A stretch of 38,731 nt of DNA from an uncultured Bacilli bacterium (GTDB lineage: Bacteria > Bacillota_I > Bacilli_A > RFN20 > CAG-826): positions 1 to 38,731 of the forward strand of contig CAJOLV010000010.1 in the NCBI GenBank assembly GCA_905235515.1, read 5' to 3'. A program made the position numbers and the translations under genes. The stretch's first letter is position 1. Each line of letters starts with the position of its first letter. This document shows, one piece after another, positions 1-7,525 of this stretch. Under the pieces are notes generated by a model that saw only the letters and a list, made by a program, of their open reading frames with translations, was not told the origin of the DNA and did no database searches.

Positions 1-159
1 CAAATTTGTTGCTTAAACTACTATTTTTAGCAGATAAAAAGATAAAATTCCGTGATGTTATCAAGTAAAAATATCAACACTTTGCTTTATTCGCCTGTTG
101 TTTTAATAAAAAATATCAGAAAAAGTGCAATCTAATTTACTACCCTAAGAAGACAAATA
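1..159. other. AT-rich intergenic edge, no gene seen
   Basis: This stretch lies downstream of the reverse-strand lipase-like gene. I see no ORF with a credible start, no RNA gene and no clear hairpin followed by a T-run in either direction. It probably holds the 3' untranslated region of the neighbouring gene. Confidence 0.5.
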
Positions 160-1218
160 TTACCTAGTTTTGATAATGAGGATTAATATTGACCACAATA
201 CTTTTAATATTGTTTTTCTTTCTTCTTTTGGGGTATTTTTCCATTCAATTCGAATATTAGATAATGCACCTAATACAAGAGCTTTATTAAAATCACTATC
301 TTTAAATTCAGTAATATCTAATCTTTCTAATAACGAGAATAAAGCATTGATAAAGACTGTTTTAGTTTCTTGATCTAATCTTTGTAAAGTTTCATTAATG
401 ATAGAACTAATTTTATTAGATTTATCTGTAAAACTATCACCTCTGACAAAGTGATTGTTTTCTGTTTCCCAACTATAGGCATCATGTTGCATTATCAACT
501 TAGCGTTACTTTTTACAATTATCTTGTTCTTGTTGTCACAAATTAATCTACCGATAATAGATTCATTAGGAGCGTATTCAAAAACGCGATCTTTAATATT
601 TAAATAATCTTCATCATAGAATGATTCATTAAAATTAGGATTATCATAGGCATAGACACCTTTAATGGTGTTTTTCTTATAAACCTCTTTAAACGCTCGG
701 ATTGCAAGTCGTCCACCTTTTGAGTGACCACCGATATACATATCAATAAATGGATGCTTCTTTCTCACTTTATTGATATATTCCATTGCATCAACTTCAC
801 TAGGAATCGTGGATAATATCGCCATATTAAAATCTTCTCTCCAGCCTAATAATGTCGCATCAGTGCCACAGAAAGAGACAAACAAAAAATCTTTAAACTT
901 AAATGTAATCGCCTGGAATTGTTCAATCGCTTTATCACTCCTCTTATTTACAAAATGGAGAAATTTAACCTCTTTATAACGTGTACATGTGCACATAGTT
1001 TTAAGGATATATATATCTAATAGCTTCCTCTCCAACTTAGTGTCAGGCTGATAATTTTCTAAAAACTTTAAAATATCATCTTTATCAAATTTAGATTTTT
1101 TTAATAATCCATAAGGGAAATAACTCATTAATGTGAACACTAATGCGTCTAATTCGTTAAATGGTTTTTCTTTGAATGAATAATTTTGATACTCGTTTAG
1201 GTAATTAATGACATTCAT
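160..1218 (-). CDS. Lipase-like alpha/beta hydrolase (DUF2974 / Mbeg1-like)
   Basis: A 352-residue protein with the layout of the DUF2974 (Mbeg1-like) hydrolase family. Residues 113-132 read like the family pattern 'FxGTDxxxxGWxEDFN', and residues 164-169 are GHSKGG, a nucleophile elbow with Ser166 as the likely catalytic serine. An Asn/Asp-rich stretch and a late His (HDAYSW) could supply the rest of the triad. No signal peptide or membrane segment is seen, so it is probably cytoplasmic. It is transcribed away from oppA as a single gene. The ATG at 1216-1218 has no Shine-Dalgarno; weak -10-like sequences lie just upstream. The substrate is unknown, and an esterase, acyltransferase or lipase role is possible. 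The family assignment is from motif memory. Confidence 0.75.
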   Translation of the reverse strand: MNVINYLNEYQNYSFKEKPFNELDALVFTLMSYFPYGLLKKSKFDKDDILKFLENYQPDTKLERKLLDIYILKTMCTCTRYKEVKFLHFVNKRSDKAIEQFQAITFKFKDFLFVSFCGTDATLLGWREDFNMAILSTIPSEVDAMEYINKVRKKHPFIDMYIGGHSKGGRLAIRAFKEVYKKNTIKGVYAYDNPNFNESFYDEDYLNIKDRVFEYAPNESIIGRLICDNKNKIIVKSNAKLIMQHDAYSWETENNHFVRGDSFTDKSNKISSIINETLQRLDQETKTVFINALFSLLERLDITEFKDSDFNKALVLGALSNIRIEWKNTPKEERKTILKVLWSILILIIKTR

Positions 1219-1368
1219 ACAAATAATTTACTAATTGTAGTAAAAAATAAAAAGAGAAAAATGCCTATTTTCGCACAAAAACGAGTTCATAGGTTAAAAG
1301 TGTCAAAAAACCAATTGCATATTTTTAACCGAAAAATACCGAATTAGAGTAAAAATTTAAAAAAATTC

Positions 1369-1398
1369 TTTACAACAAAAAAAAGATTTTTGTATCAT
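1369..1398 (+). promoter_or_regulatory. Likely sigma-A promoter of the opp operon
   Basis: TTTACA at 1369-1374 and TATCAT at 1393-1398 are separated by 18 nt. Both resemble the consensus boxes, and they lie about 70 nt before oppA. A strong AAGGAGGT ribosome binding site follows at 1453-1460, five bases before the ATG. The rest of the 1219-1465 gap is A/T-rich with no other structure that I could identify. Confidence 0.55.
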
Positions 1399-1465
1399 AT
1401 CAACATTAATAACTTGCGCATACTCGTTTTGAGATGGGCACTTATTAACAATAAGGAGGTCTTAT

Positions 1466-3970
1466 ATGAAAAAGACAAGATTATTACTTTGCTTAGCCTC
1501 TGTCTCTCTTTTACTTTCTGCTTGTAATAAGAAGCCTAGCGGCGGCGGCGAAGGCGGCGGTGGCGAAGGCGGCGGTGGTGGTGAGAATCCACCGGTAGCT
1601 CAAACCTACACTTACAAAACATACACAACAGTTTCCCCATCTGACTGGAATGAATTGAGCCTTCAAGACGCTAACGATCGTCAAATCCAAAGCTACATTT
1701 CTGGCTCATTATTCACTTTCAACTATAAGTTTGAAGAAGGTCATTATGGCGAAATGGATCACATTGTTCCAGGTGACTTCAGTGTTGAATACGATGGCGC
1801 CACTAATTTAGTAGATGTCACAACAACTTATGCCGGCAACGAAAAGTATGCAGTTCCTGCTGACGCAACAGAAGGATATGCATATAAAATCACTCTACGT
1901 GATGACTTGAAGTGGGATGATGGAACACCAATTAAAGCAGATGACTTCGTTTACTCAATGAAGGCACAATTAGACCCAAGATTCCTTTTTAGAAATTCTG
2001 ACCAATATTATAAGAATTCTATTCAAATTCATAACGCTCAAGCCTATTTGAAACAAGGCCAAAGTGGTTATTTCCCGGCAGATGAAGTGTTTGCTGAATA
2101 TGATTCTGCTAATGATTCTAAATTAGTTATCACAATTAACGAACCATATGAAGGTGCTGATTCGCCATTTATCAAATTCATGGCTGAAATTCAAAATGAT
2201 TATGGAATTCCTGGCGATGACCCAATTGCAATCGCTTTTAATGGTTTCGGTGAATTCGGCCTTACTAGAGAAGAAGCCGAATCATTAGAAGGCAAAACAA
2301 TTGCTGAAATTAAAGCAGACGCTACTCTCGCAGCTTTATTGGAAAAATTAATTGTGTGGTGGGATGAAGACGATGATGGTTATACTTTCTTCTCAACAGC
2401 TCCATATACTTTTCCAGAAGTTAACTTTGCTGATGTTGGCATTTTTAAAGGCGATAACGATTTAGAAATTGTTGTTGTCTTTGATAAAACTTTGATGCTT
2501 TTAGAAGATGGCCATATTTGCTTCAAAACAGCTTATAACTTCAGTACATTACCATTAGTTCACAAAGCAAAATTCGAAGCTAACATTGTTGAACCAGCTC
2601 TTGGTTCCACATTATATACATCTAAATATTGTAGTGATCTTGAATCAACAGCTTCTTGGGGCCCATACAAATTAACCAACTTCCAAGCTGGCAAACACTA
2701 TGAACTAGAAAAGAATCCAAATTGGTTTGGTAACAATATGGATGCATATAAAGGTCAATATCAAGCTCAAAAGATCGTTTGCGAAACAGTTTCTGAATTT
2801 GAAACAGCATGGCAAATGTTCCAAAAAGGTGATTTATCTGATATTGGTCTTAACGTCACAATTGCTCAAGAATATAACAAATCCAGTAGAGCTTTCTTCT
2901 CTGGTGATGATTACATTTATACTTTACAAGTTCAATCAGATGCTGATGCATTAAAAGGACGTGAAACAGAAAACGTTGATAAAGAAATGCTTACTTATGT
3001 CGAATTCCGTAAAGCTATGTCCTTAGCAGTCGATCGTGCTGCTTATGCATCTGCTACAACAACTGCTTCTCAAGCTGGTTTCGGTCTCTTCAATATGTAT
3101 CACTATTACGATATTGAACACGGCAAAGCTTACAGAAATGAAGATGTTGCAAAACAAGTCATTTGTGAAGTTTATGGTGTTGATGTTTCCGAATTTGATT
3201 CATTAGATGATGCTTATGCTGCAGTCGATGGATATGACCTTACATTAGCAAGAGAATTAGTTAGAACTGCTTATGAAAAGGCTATTGCTGCTGGAACAAT
3301 TGATGCTGACGACAATGTTGTCTTAACATTTGGTTCAAGCACAGATAATGCTAACGTTAGAAGATATGTTACTAACCTTGAAGCTTTCTTAGTGGAAATG
3401 GTTAAAGAAACACCATTAGAAGGCCGCTTAAGTTTGGAATTTAAAGATTTCGGTGAAAAATGGGCAAAAGACTTCAGAGCCGGTGCTTATGATCTCACAC
3501 TTTCTGGTTGGTCTGGTGGTGCTTGGGATCCAGGTTATTTCATTGGCGCTTACTTAGAAGATGGTTCAGGCGGTAGATACGCTCAAGGTTGGGAACCAAG
3601 ATCGGTTACACTTACTTACAACCCATGGGGCGATGAAGAAGAAGATCACTCTGAATTATCCATGAATTTAGTGCAATGGTATGATTGCTTAAACGGTAAC
3701 GCCGGTGCTGCTTATGACTGGTCCGAAGGTAAAATTGATAATGCATTCAGATTAGGCATCATTGCTCAACTTGAAAAAGAAGTTCTTCTTACCTACTATG
3801 CAATTCCATTTATGTATTGGTATGGTGCAACAATCTTGTCATATCAAGTTGACTACGGTTCACCAATCGATCACCCAGTTTTAGGTTTCGGTGGTTTCCG
3901 TTATTTGCGCTTCAATTATTCTGATCAAGAATGGGAAAGCAGAAAAACTTCCTACGATTACAGAAAATAA
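1466..3970 (+). CDS. oppA: Oligopeptide ABC transporter substrate-binding lipoprotein
   Basis: This is the extracellular binding lipoprotein of a peptide importer (SBP_bac_5 family). The N-terminus is a lipoprotein signal peptide: Lys-rich start, hydrophobic core, and lipobox LSAC with the lipidated Cys at residue 20. A Gly/Glu tether follows at residues 26-40. The family fold begins around residue 80, and the stretch near residue 140-165 (TLRDDLKWDDGTPIKADDF) is typical of the family. At 834 residues it is well above the usual 530-600, so it contains extra segments. The start is fixed by AAGGAGGT at 1453-1460. It is the first gene of oppABCDF, and a hairpin separates it from oppB, which fits a binding protein made in excess. 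Peptide import is inferred from the operon; nickel or another solute is possible but less likely. Confidence 0.92.
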   Translation: MKKTRLLLCLASVSLLLSACNKKPSGGGEGGGGEGGGGGENPPVAQTYTYKTYTTVSPSDWNELSLQDANDRQIQSYISGSLFTFNYKFEEGHYGEMDHIVPGDFSVEYDGATNLVDVTTTYAGNEKYAVPADATEGYAYKITLRDDLKWDDGTPIKADDFVYSMKAQLDPRFLFRNSDQYYKNSIQIHNAQAYLKQGQSGYFPADEVFAEYDSANDSKLVITINEPYEGADSPFIKFMAEIQNDYGIPGDDPIAIAFNGFGEFGLTREEAESLEGKTIAEIKADATLAALLEKLIVWWDEDDDGYTFFSTAPYTFPEVNFADVGIFKGDNDLEIVVVFDKTLMLLEDGHICFKTAYNFSTLPLVHKAKFEANIVEPALGSTLYTSKYCSDLESTASWGPYKLTNFQAGKHYELEKNPNWFGNNMDAYKGQYQAQKIVCETVSEFETAWQMFQKGDLSDIGLNVTIAQEYNKSSRAFFSGDDYIYTLQVQSDADALKGRETENVDKEMLTYVEFRKAMSLAVDRAAYASATTTASQAGFGLFNMYHYYDIEHGKAYRNEDVAKQVICEVYGVDVSEFDSLDDAYAAVDGYDLTLARELVRTAYEKAIAAGTIDADDNVVLTFGSSTDNANVRRYVTNLEAFLVEMVKETPLEGRLSLEFKDFGEKWAKDFRAGAYDLTLSGWSGGAWDPGYFIGAYLEDGSGGRYAQGWEPRSVTLTYNPWGDEEEDHSELSMNLVQWYDCLNGNAGAAYDWSEGKIDNAFRLGIIAQLEKEVLLTYYAIPFMYWYGATILSYQVDYGSPIDHPVLGFGGFRYLRFNYSDQEWESRKTSYDYRK
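1547..1576 (+). repeat. In-frame 15-bp tandem duplication coding a Gly-rich tether
   Basis: Two perfect copies of GGCGAAGGCGGCGGT (1547-1561 and 1562-1576) lie in frame in oppA and encode GEGGG twice. They sit within a wider GGC/GGT-rich patch (1541-1582). This GC-rich island is unlike the surrounding AT-rich DNA and is the sort of sequence that can change copy number by slippage, altering tether length without breaking the frame. Confidence 0.85.
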
Positions 3971-3994
3971 TTGATAGTAGTCAATTATACAAAC

Positions 3995-4003
3995 TGATAT
4001 AAT
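3995..4003 (+). promoter_or_regulatory. Possible extended -10 promoter before oppB
   Basis: TGATATAAT is a perfect extended -10 (TG at 3995-3996, TATAAT at 3998-4003). No -35 lies at the right distance; the TTGATA at 3971 is 21 nt away. Transcription would begin inside the hairpin that follows. In AT-rich DNA this may be chance. Confidence 0.3.
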
Positions 4004-4004
4004 G

Positions 4005-4032
4005 TGTAGAGCGGTTTAAAGACCGCTCTACA
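4005..4032 (+). terminator. oppA-oppB intercistronic stem-loop
   Basis: TGTAGAGCGGT (4005-4015) pairs perfectly with ACCGCTCTACA (4022-4032) around a 6-nt loop. The 11-bp stem is strong, but only a short, interrupted T-run follows (TTTATT). It is therefore better read as a partial terminator or a 3' stabilising hairpin for the oppA part of the transcript than as a complete stop. This would give more binding protein than permease. Confidence 0.65.
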
Positions 4033-4077
4033 TTTATTGAAAAAAGAACGTTAATGAAACGGGGGATTTGAAGAAAT

Positions 4078-5040
4078 ATGTACATGTTTAAATACATAAT
4101 GAAGAGATTAGGGCTTCTATTAATGACTTTTGTCATTATTGAAGTTATTTGTTTTGTTCTAATCAAACTCCTCCCTATTGTTATCGATGTTCAAACTGGT
4201 AAAGATGCTGAAATCATCCGTATGCAGATTGAAGCACGTGGCTATTATGATCCAATCCCCGTTCAATTTGTCACGTACATCAAACGTATATTTTTATATG
4301 GTGACTTCGGTATTTGTGTTAATTTACCAGAATACCGTAACCAAGAAGTTACAAAGGTATTTGTGTCGAGATTACCTCCAACAATTTTAATCAATGTCTA
4401 TTCGACTATTATGGCGGTTCCAATTGGTATTGGCTTAGGTATCTTTGCAGCTTTAAAGAAAAATAAATGGCAAGACCAAGTTATTTCTACAGTGGTTATG
4501 CTATTTATCTCCGTCCCTTCTTTCATTTACGCATTCTTAGTTCAATATATTTTATGTTTTAAACTAGATTTATTCCCTCTCATCATGAAGCATGGTTATG
4601 ACTATTTCTCTTGGGATATGTTTAAATCTATGCTTCCTGCTGTTTTTGCTCTTTCGTTTGGTTCTATCGCCGGTTATACCCGTTTTACTAGAGCTGAATT
4701 GACAGAGGTTTTAACAAATGATTATATGCTTTTAGCCAGGACTAAAGGCTTAACTAAAGCACAAGCAACCAGTAGACACGCTTTACGTAACGCGATGGTG
4801 CCAATTTTTCCAAGCATCGTTGGTGAGTTTGTTGGTGTTTTATCTGGTTCTTTAATTATTGAAAAGATCTTCGCTATCCCTGGTGTTGGCGGATTATATC
4901 TTGCATCTATTAACGCGAAGGACTATGACTCATTCATGTTCCTTTCCGGCTTCTATATTTTAATCGGACTTGTGGCATCAATTGTCATTGACTTAAGTTA
5001 TGGCATTATTGATCCACGAATTAGAATGGGGGCTAAATAA
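4078..5040 (+). CDS. oppB: Oligopeptide ABC transporter permease
   Basis: Inner-membrane permease subunit of the importer, of normal OppB length (320 residues). It starts with the OppB-type transmembrane helix (about residues 8-32), then a soluble extracellular stretch, then a five-helix permease domain from about residue 95. The cytoplasmic EAA loop is visible around residues 215-240 (LLARTKGLTKAQATSRHALRN) and is where the ATPases dock. The site before the ATG is GGGGGA at 4061-4066, which can pair with the anti-Shine-Dalgarno through a G-U wobble. The next gene follows after one base. Unlike the other Opp subunits here it carries no large insertion. Confidence 0.92.
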   Translation: MYMFKYIMKRLGLLLMTFVIIEVICFVLIKLLPIVIDVQTGKDAEIIRMQIEARGYYDPIPVQFVTYIKRIFLYGDFGICVNLPEYRNQEVTKVFVSRLPPTILINVYSTIMAVPIGIGLGIFAALKKNKWQDQVISTVVMLFISVPSFIYAFLVQYILCFKLDLFPLIMKHGYDYFSWDMFKSMLPAVFALSFGSIAGYTRFTRAELTEVLTNDYMLLARTKGLTKAQATSRHALRNAMVPIFPSIVGEFVGVLSGSLIIEKIFAIPGVGGLYLASINAKDYDSFMFLSGFYILIGLVASIVIDLSYGIIDPRIRMGAK

Positions 5041-5041
5041 T

Positions 5042-7522
5042 ATGAGACCAGAAGAATATAAAATTCCAAAGGAAAAACTTGTCCTTGTTAACGATAACAA
5101 GAGATTAAAAGATAAAGAATTAGCCACTAAACCTGTTGGCTATCTTAAAGATGCTTTCTATCGCTTCTCTCGAAACAAAGGTGCTTTAGTCGGTGCAATT
5201 ATCATTGGTGTTTTAATCATTTATGCAATTTTGGCGCCAATCATTTCGCCATATTACGTTCTTTATGAAGATACTTATTTTAGAAGCACTCTTCCTAAGT
5301 TGTTTAATTCTGAGAAAATTGATTTTTTAGATGGTTGTTCTAACAAAAAGCAAAACGAACAGACATTCTTATACTATTATGCAATGGGTGCTGAAACAGG
5401 CCATAACGCCATTAAAAGGCAAGAATACAAGACCATCGGTGAAGGCGAAAACAAAATGTTTGAATTCCGTTTAGATTCTTATCAATTGAATGGATCGGTT
5501 TTCATCACGATGACAAAAGATAGATATCGTCAGGTTCAAGAGTATCAAGATAAGACCGGTATTCAAGTTATATATCCAATTACTGATCCAGCAAAAAGAC
5601 CGTCTTCTCCTGCTCAAAACAAAGATGCCAATTATTGGTTTGAGAACGCTCCTAGCGCAGGTAGCAAAACTGATGCTATCAACTACACATTCAATGATGA
5701 TGGCTCTGTCACATTTAATAATATTTATAAACCATATACTGTTGATGAATTATCCAGTAAATCCAACATTGCTCATGCAAAAACTATCCAATTATTTGAA
5801 AAAGAGGTGGGTTTTGCTATTGGTTTTTTAAATGATGATCAAACTGTAGACTACGTTGTTGCTGATTTTGAAGATGGTACAGACGACAATTTTATTGCTT
5901 TAGATACTGAGCTTGAAAAAGCAACGGTTTTCACATATAACTCAACTTATAAAACATTCACTTTTGATATTAACGGTCATTCTGATGCCACTTTAGATGG
6001 TACATTCTTCTTAGGTATTTCTAACGATACTGGCTCAAGAATTCAAATTATTGACGAGTCTGAATTAGCTCTCAATAATTATGTTCCAATGTCCATCCGT
6101 ATTGATGCAAACACAGAGGCCACAACACCATCAACAAAAACCAATTATTATTTAACATTTAGCAGAAATAAAGAGATTGTTTCCTATTTATGTCTTGGTA
6201 GTTATTCCTATTCAGAAGGAACATTTACCACCACAACATCGATGTCAAAATCTCTTAAACCAGCTTTTATAAACGATGGTGGAAGATTAGTCTTATCTGC
6301 TAGAGTTGGTCTCGATGTAAAATATGTTCAACTCGCGATTGAAAGTGAAACTTTAAAAATCAACTTTGTTGATGATGTTACAAACGGATCAGCTTGGGTT
6401 TTCGATTCAACTAATCATACAGTGAAATCTAATGTTACAGGCTTTGCTGATGCAACTAAAGATGGCGATTATTATTTCTACATCAATAGCGAAACAAGTA
6501 AGTTTGGTTTAGCTAAATTAGATGAAATTAACGCTGATGCGAATTACAACTTATTATCTTTGTATAGTAATTCTACAACTTACGCGACATCTCTCGCTGA
6601 AGGCGATAGTTACTATTTTATGAACGTTGGTTCTTCTACTTCACAAACACTTTATTACGCTGATGGTCAATTCACCGGTGATAATTATCACTCTTTGAGA
6701 ATTGAAGAAGGTGCGCCTCAATACTCTTATGCTCGTCAAACCCAAAATGGTTATGAAACACGTGTTAACTACTATGAATACTATGTATTTATGCATAAAG
6801 AAGTTATTAAAGATGGCATTAATAAGCCATACTTTATCTTTGGTACAAATGCCGGAGGCAAAGATATATTTGTCTGCTTAGCCAGTGGTGCTAGATTCTC
6901 CTTTATTTTCGCGATTGTTGTTGAATCAGTTAATATGATTGTTGGTGCAATTTATGGCGCTATTGAAGGCTATTATGGTGGCAAAGCTGACTTAATTATG
7001 GAACGTATTGTGGAAATTTTATCAGCGGTTCCATTTATGATTGTCATCACATTGCTCAAATACCACATGAACTCTAGTCCACAAGCATTGATTCTATTTA
7101 TTTCCTTCTTCTTAACGGGTTGGATAGGCATGTCAGGAACTGTCCGAATGCAATTTTACAGGTTTAAAAACCAAGAATATGTCTTGGCGGCTCGTACATT
7201 AGGTGCAAGAGACTGGAGAATTATGTTTAAACACATCTTCCCTAACTCTTTAGGAACGATTGTGACAAGCAGTGTCCTTGTTATTCCAGGCATGATCTTC
7301 TCAGAAACATCATTGTCCTATTTAGGCATTATTAATCTTGAATCGGGTAGTATGACTTCTGTTGGTACTTTATTAGCGGCAGGCCAACCATATCTCGTTT
7401 CCTTCCCACATATGATTTTATTCCCAGCTATCTTCATCTCATTATTGATGTTGTGCTTTAACTTATTTGGCAATGGTTTACGTGATGCCTTTAACCCATC
7501 ACTAAGAGGAACGGAGGACTAG
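5042..7522 (+). CDS. oppC: Oligopeptide ABC permease with very large extracellular insertion
   Basis: The second permease, 826 residues where OppC is normally about 300. I start it at the ATG at 5042, because GGGGG at 5028-5032 lies at a suitable distance and an earlier in-frame ATG at 5000 would overlap oppB deeply. Residues about 48-68 form the first membrane helix. Residues about 72-595 are an extra soluble region. The OppC core resumes with FGTNAGGKD (from residue 600), matching the usual 'lGTDelGRD' stretch, then five helices and the EAA loop (LAARTLGARDWRIMFKHIFPN). In OppC the segment after helix 1 is outside the cell, so the insertion should be extracytoplasmic. It is rich in Thr, Ser, Tyr, Asn and Asp with beta-like alternation; I recognise no family in it. 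Reading frame and neighbours are intact. Confidence 0.9.
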   Translation: MRPEEYKIPKEKLVLVNDNKRLKDKELATKPVGYLKDAFYRFSRNKGALVGAIIIGVLIIYAILAPIISPYYVLYEDTYFRSTLPKLFNSEKIDFLDGCSNKKQNEQTFLYYYAMGAETGHNAIKRQEYKTIGEGENKMFEFRLDSYQLNGSVFITMTKDRYRQVQEYQDKTGIQVIYPITDPAKRPSSPAQNKDANYWFENAPSAGSKTDAINYTFNDDGSVTFNNIYKPYTVDELSSKSNIAHAKTIQLFEKEVGFAIGFLNDDQTVDYVVADFEDGTDDNFIALDTELEKATVFTYNSTYKTFTFDINGHSDATLDGTFFLGISNDTGSRIQIIDESELALNNYVPMSIRIDANTEATTPSTKTNYYLTFSRNKEIVSYLCLGSYSYSEGTFTTTTSMSKSLKPAFINDGGRLVLSARVGLDVKYVQLAIESETLKINFVDDVTNGSAWVFDSTNHTVKSNVTGFADATKDGDYYFYINSETSKFGLAKLDEINADANYNLLSLYSNSTTYATSLAEGDSYYFMNVGSSTSQTLYYADGQFTGDNYHSLRIEEGAPQYSYARQTQNGYETRVNYYEYYVFMHKEVIKDGINKPYFIFGTNAGGKDIFVCLASGARFSFIFAIVVESVNMIVGAIYGAIEGYYGGKADLIMERIVEILSAVPFMIVITLLKYHMNSSPQALILFISFFLTGWIGMSGTVRMQFYRFKNQEYVLAARTLGARDWRIMFKHIFPNSLGTIVTSSVLVIPGMIFSETSLSYLGIINLESGSMTSVGTLLAAGQPYLVSFPHMILFPAIFISLLMLCFNLFGNGLRDAFNPSLRGTED

Positions 7523-7525
7523 TTT

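Noticed and set aside
3971-4003. TTGATA/TATAAT as a classical promoter before oppB
   Set aside because: The spacing is 21 nt, too long; only the extended -10 element is worth keeping, at low confidence.
5000-5041. Earlier in-frame ATG for oppC
   Set aside because: It lies inside oppB without a ribosome binding site; the ATG at 5042 has GGGGG at proper distance and begins a normal OppC N-terminus.
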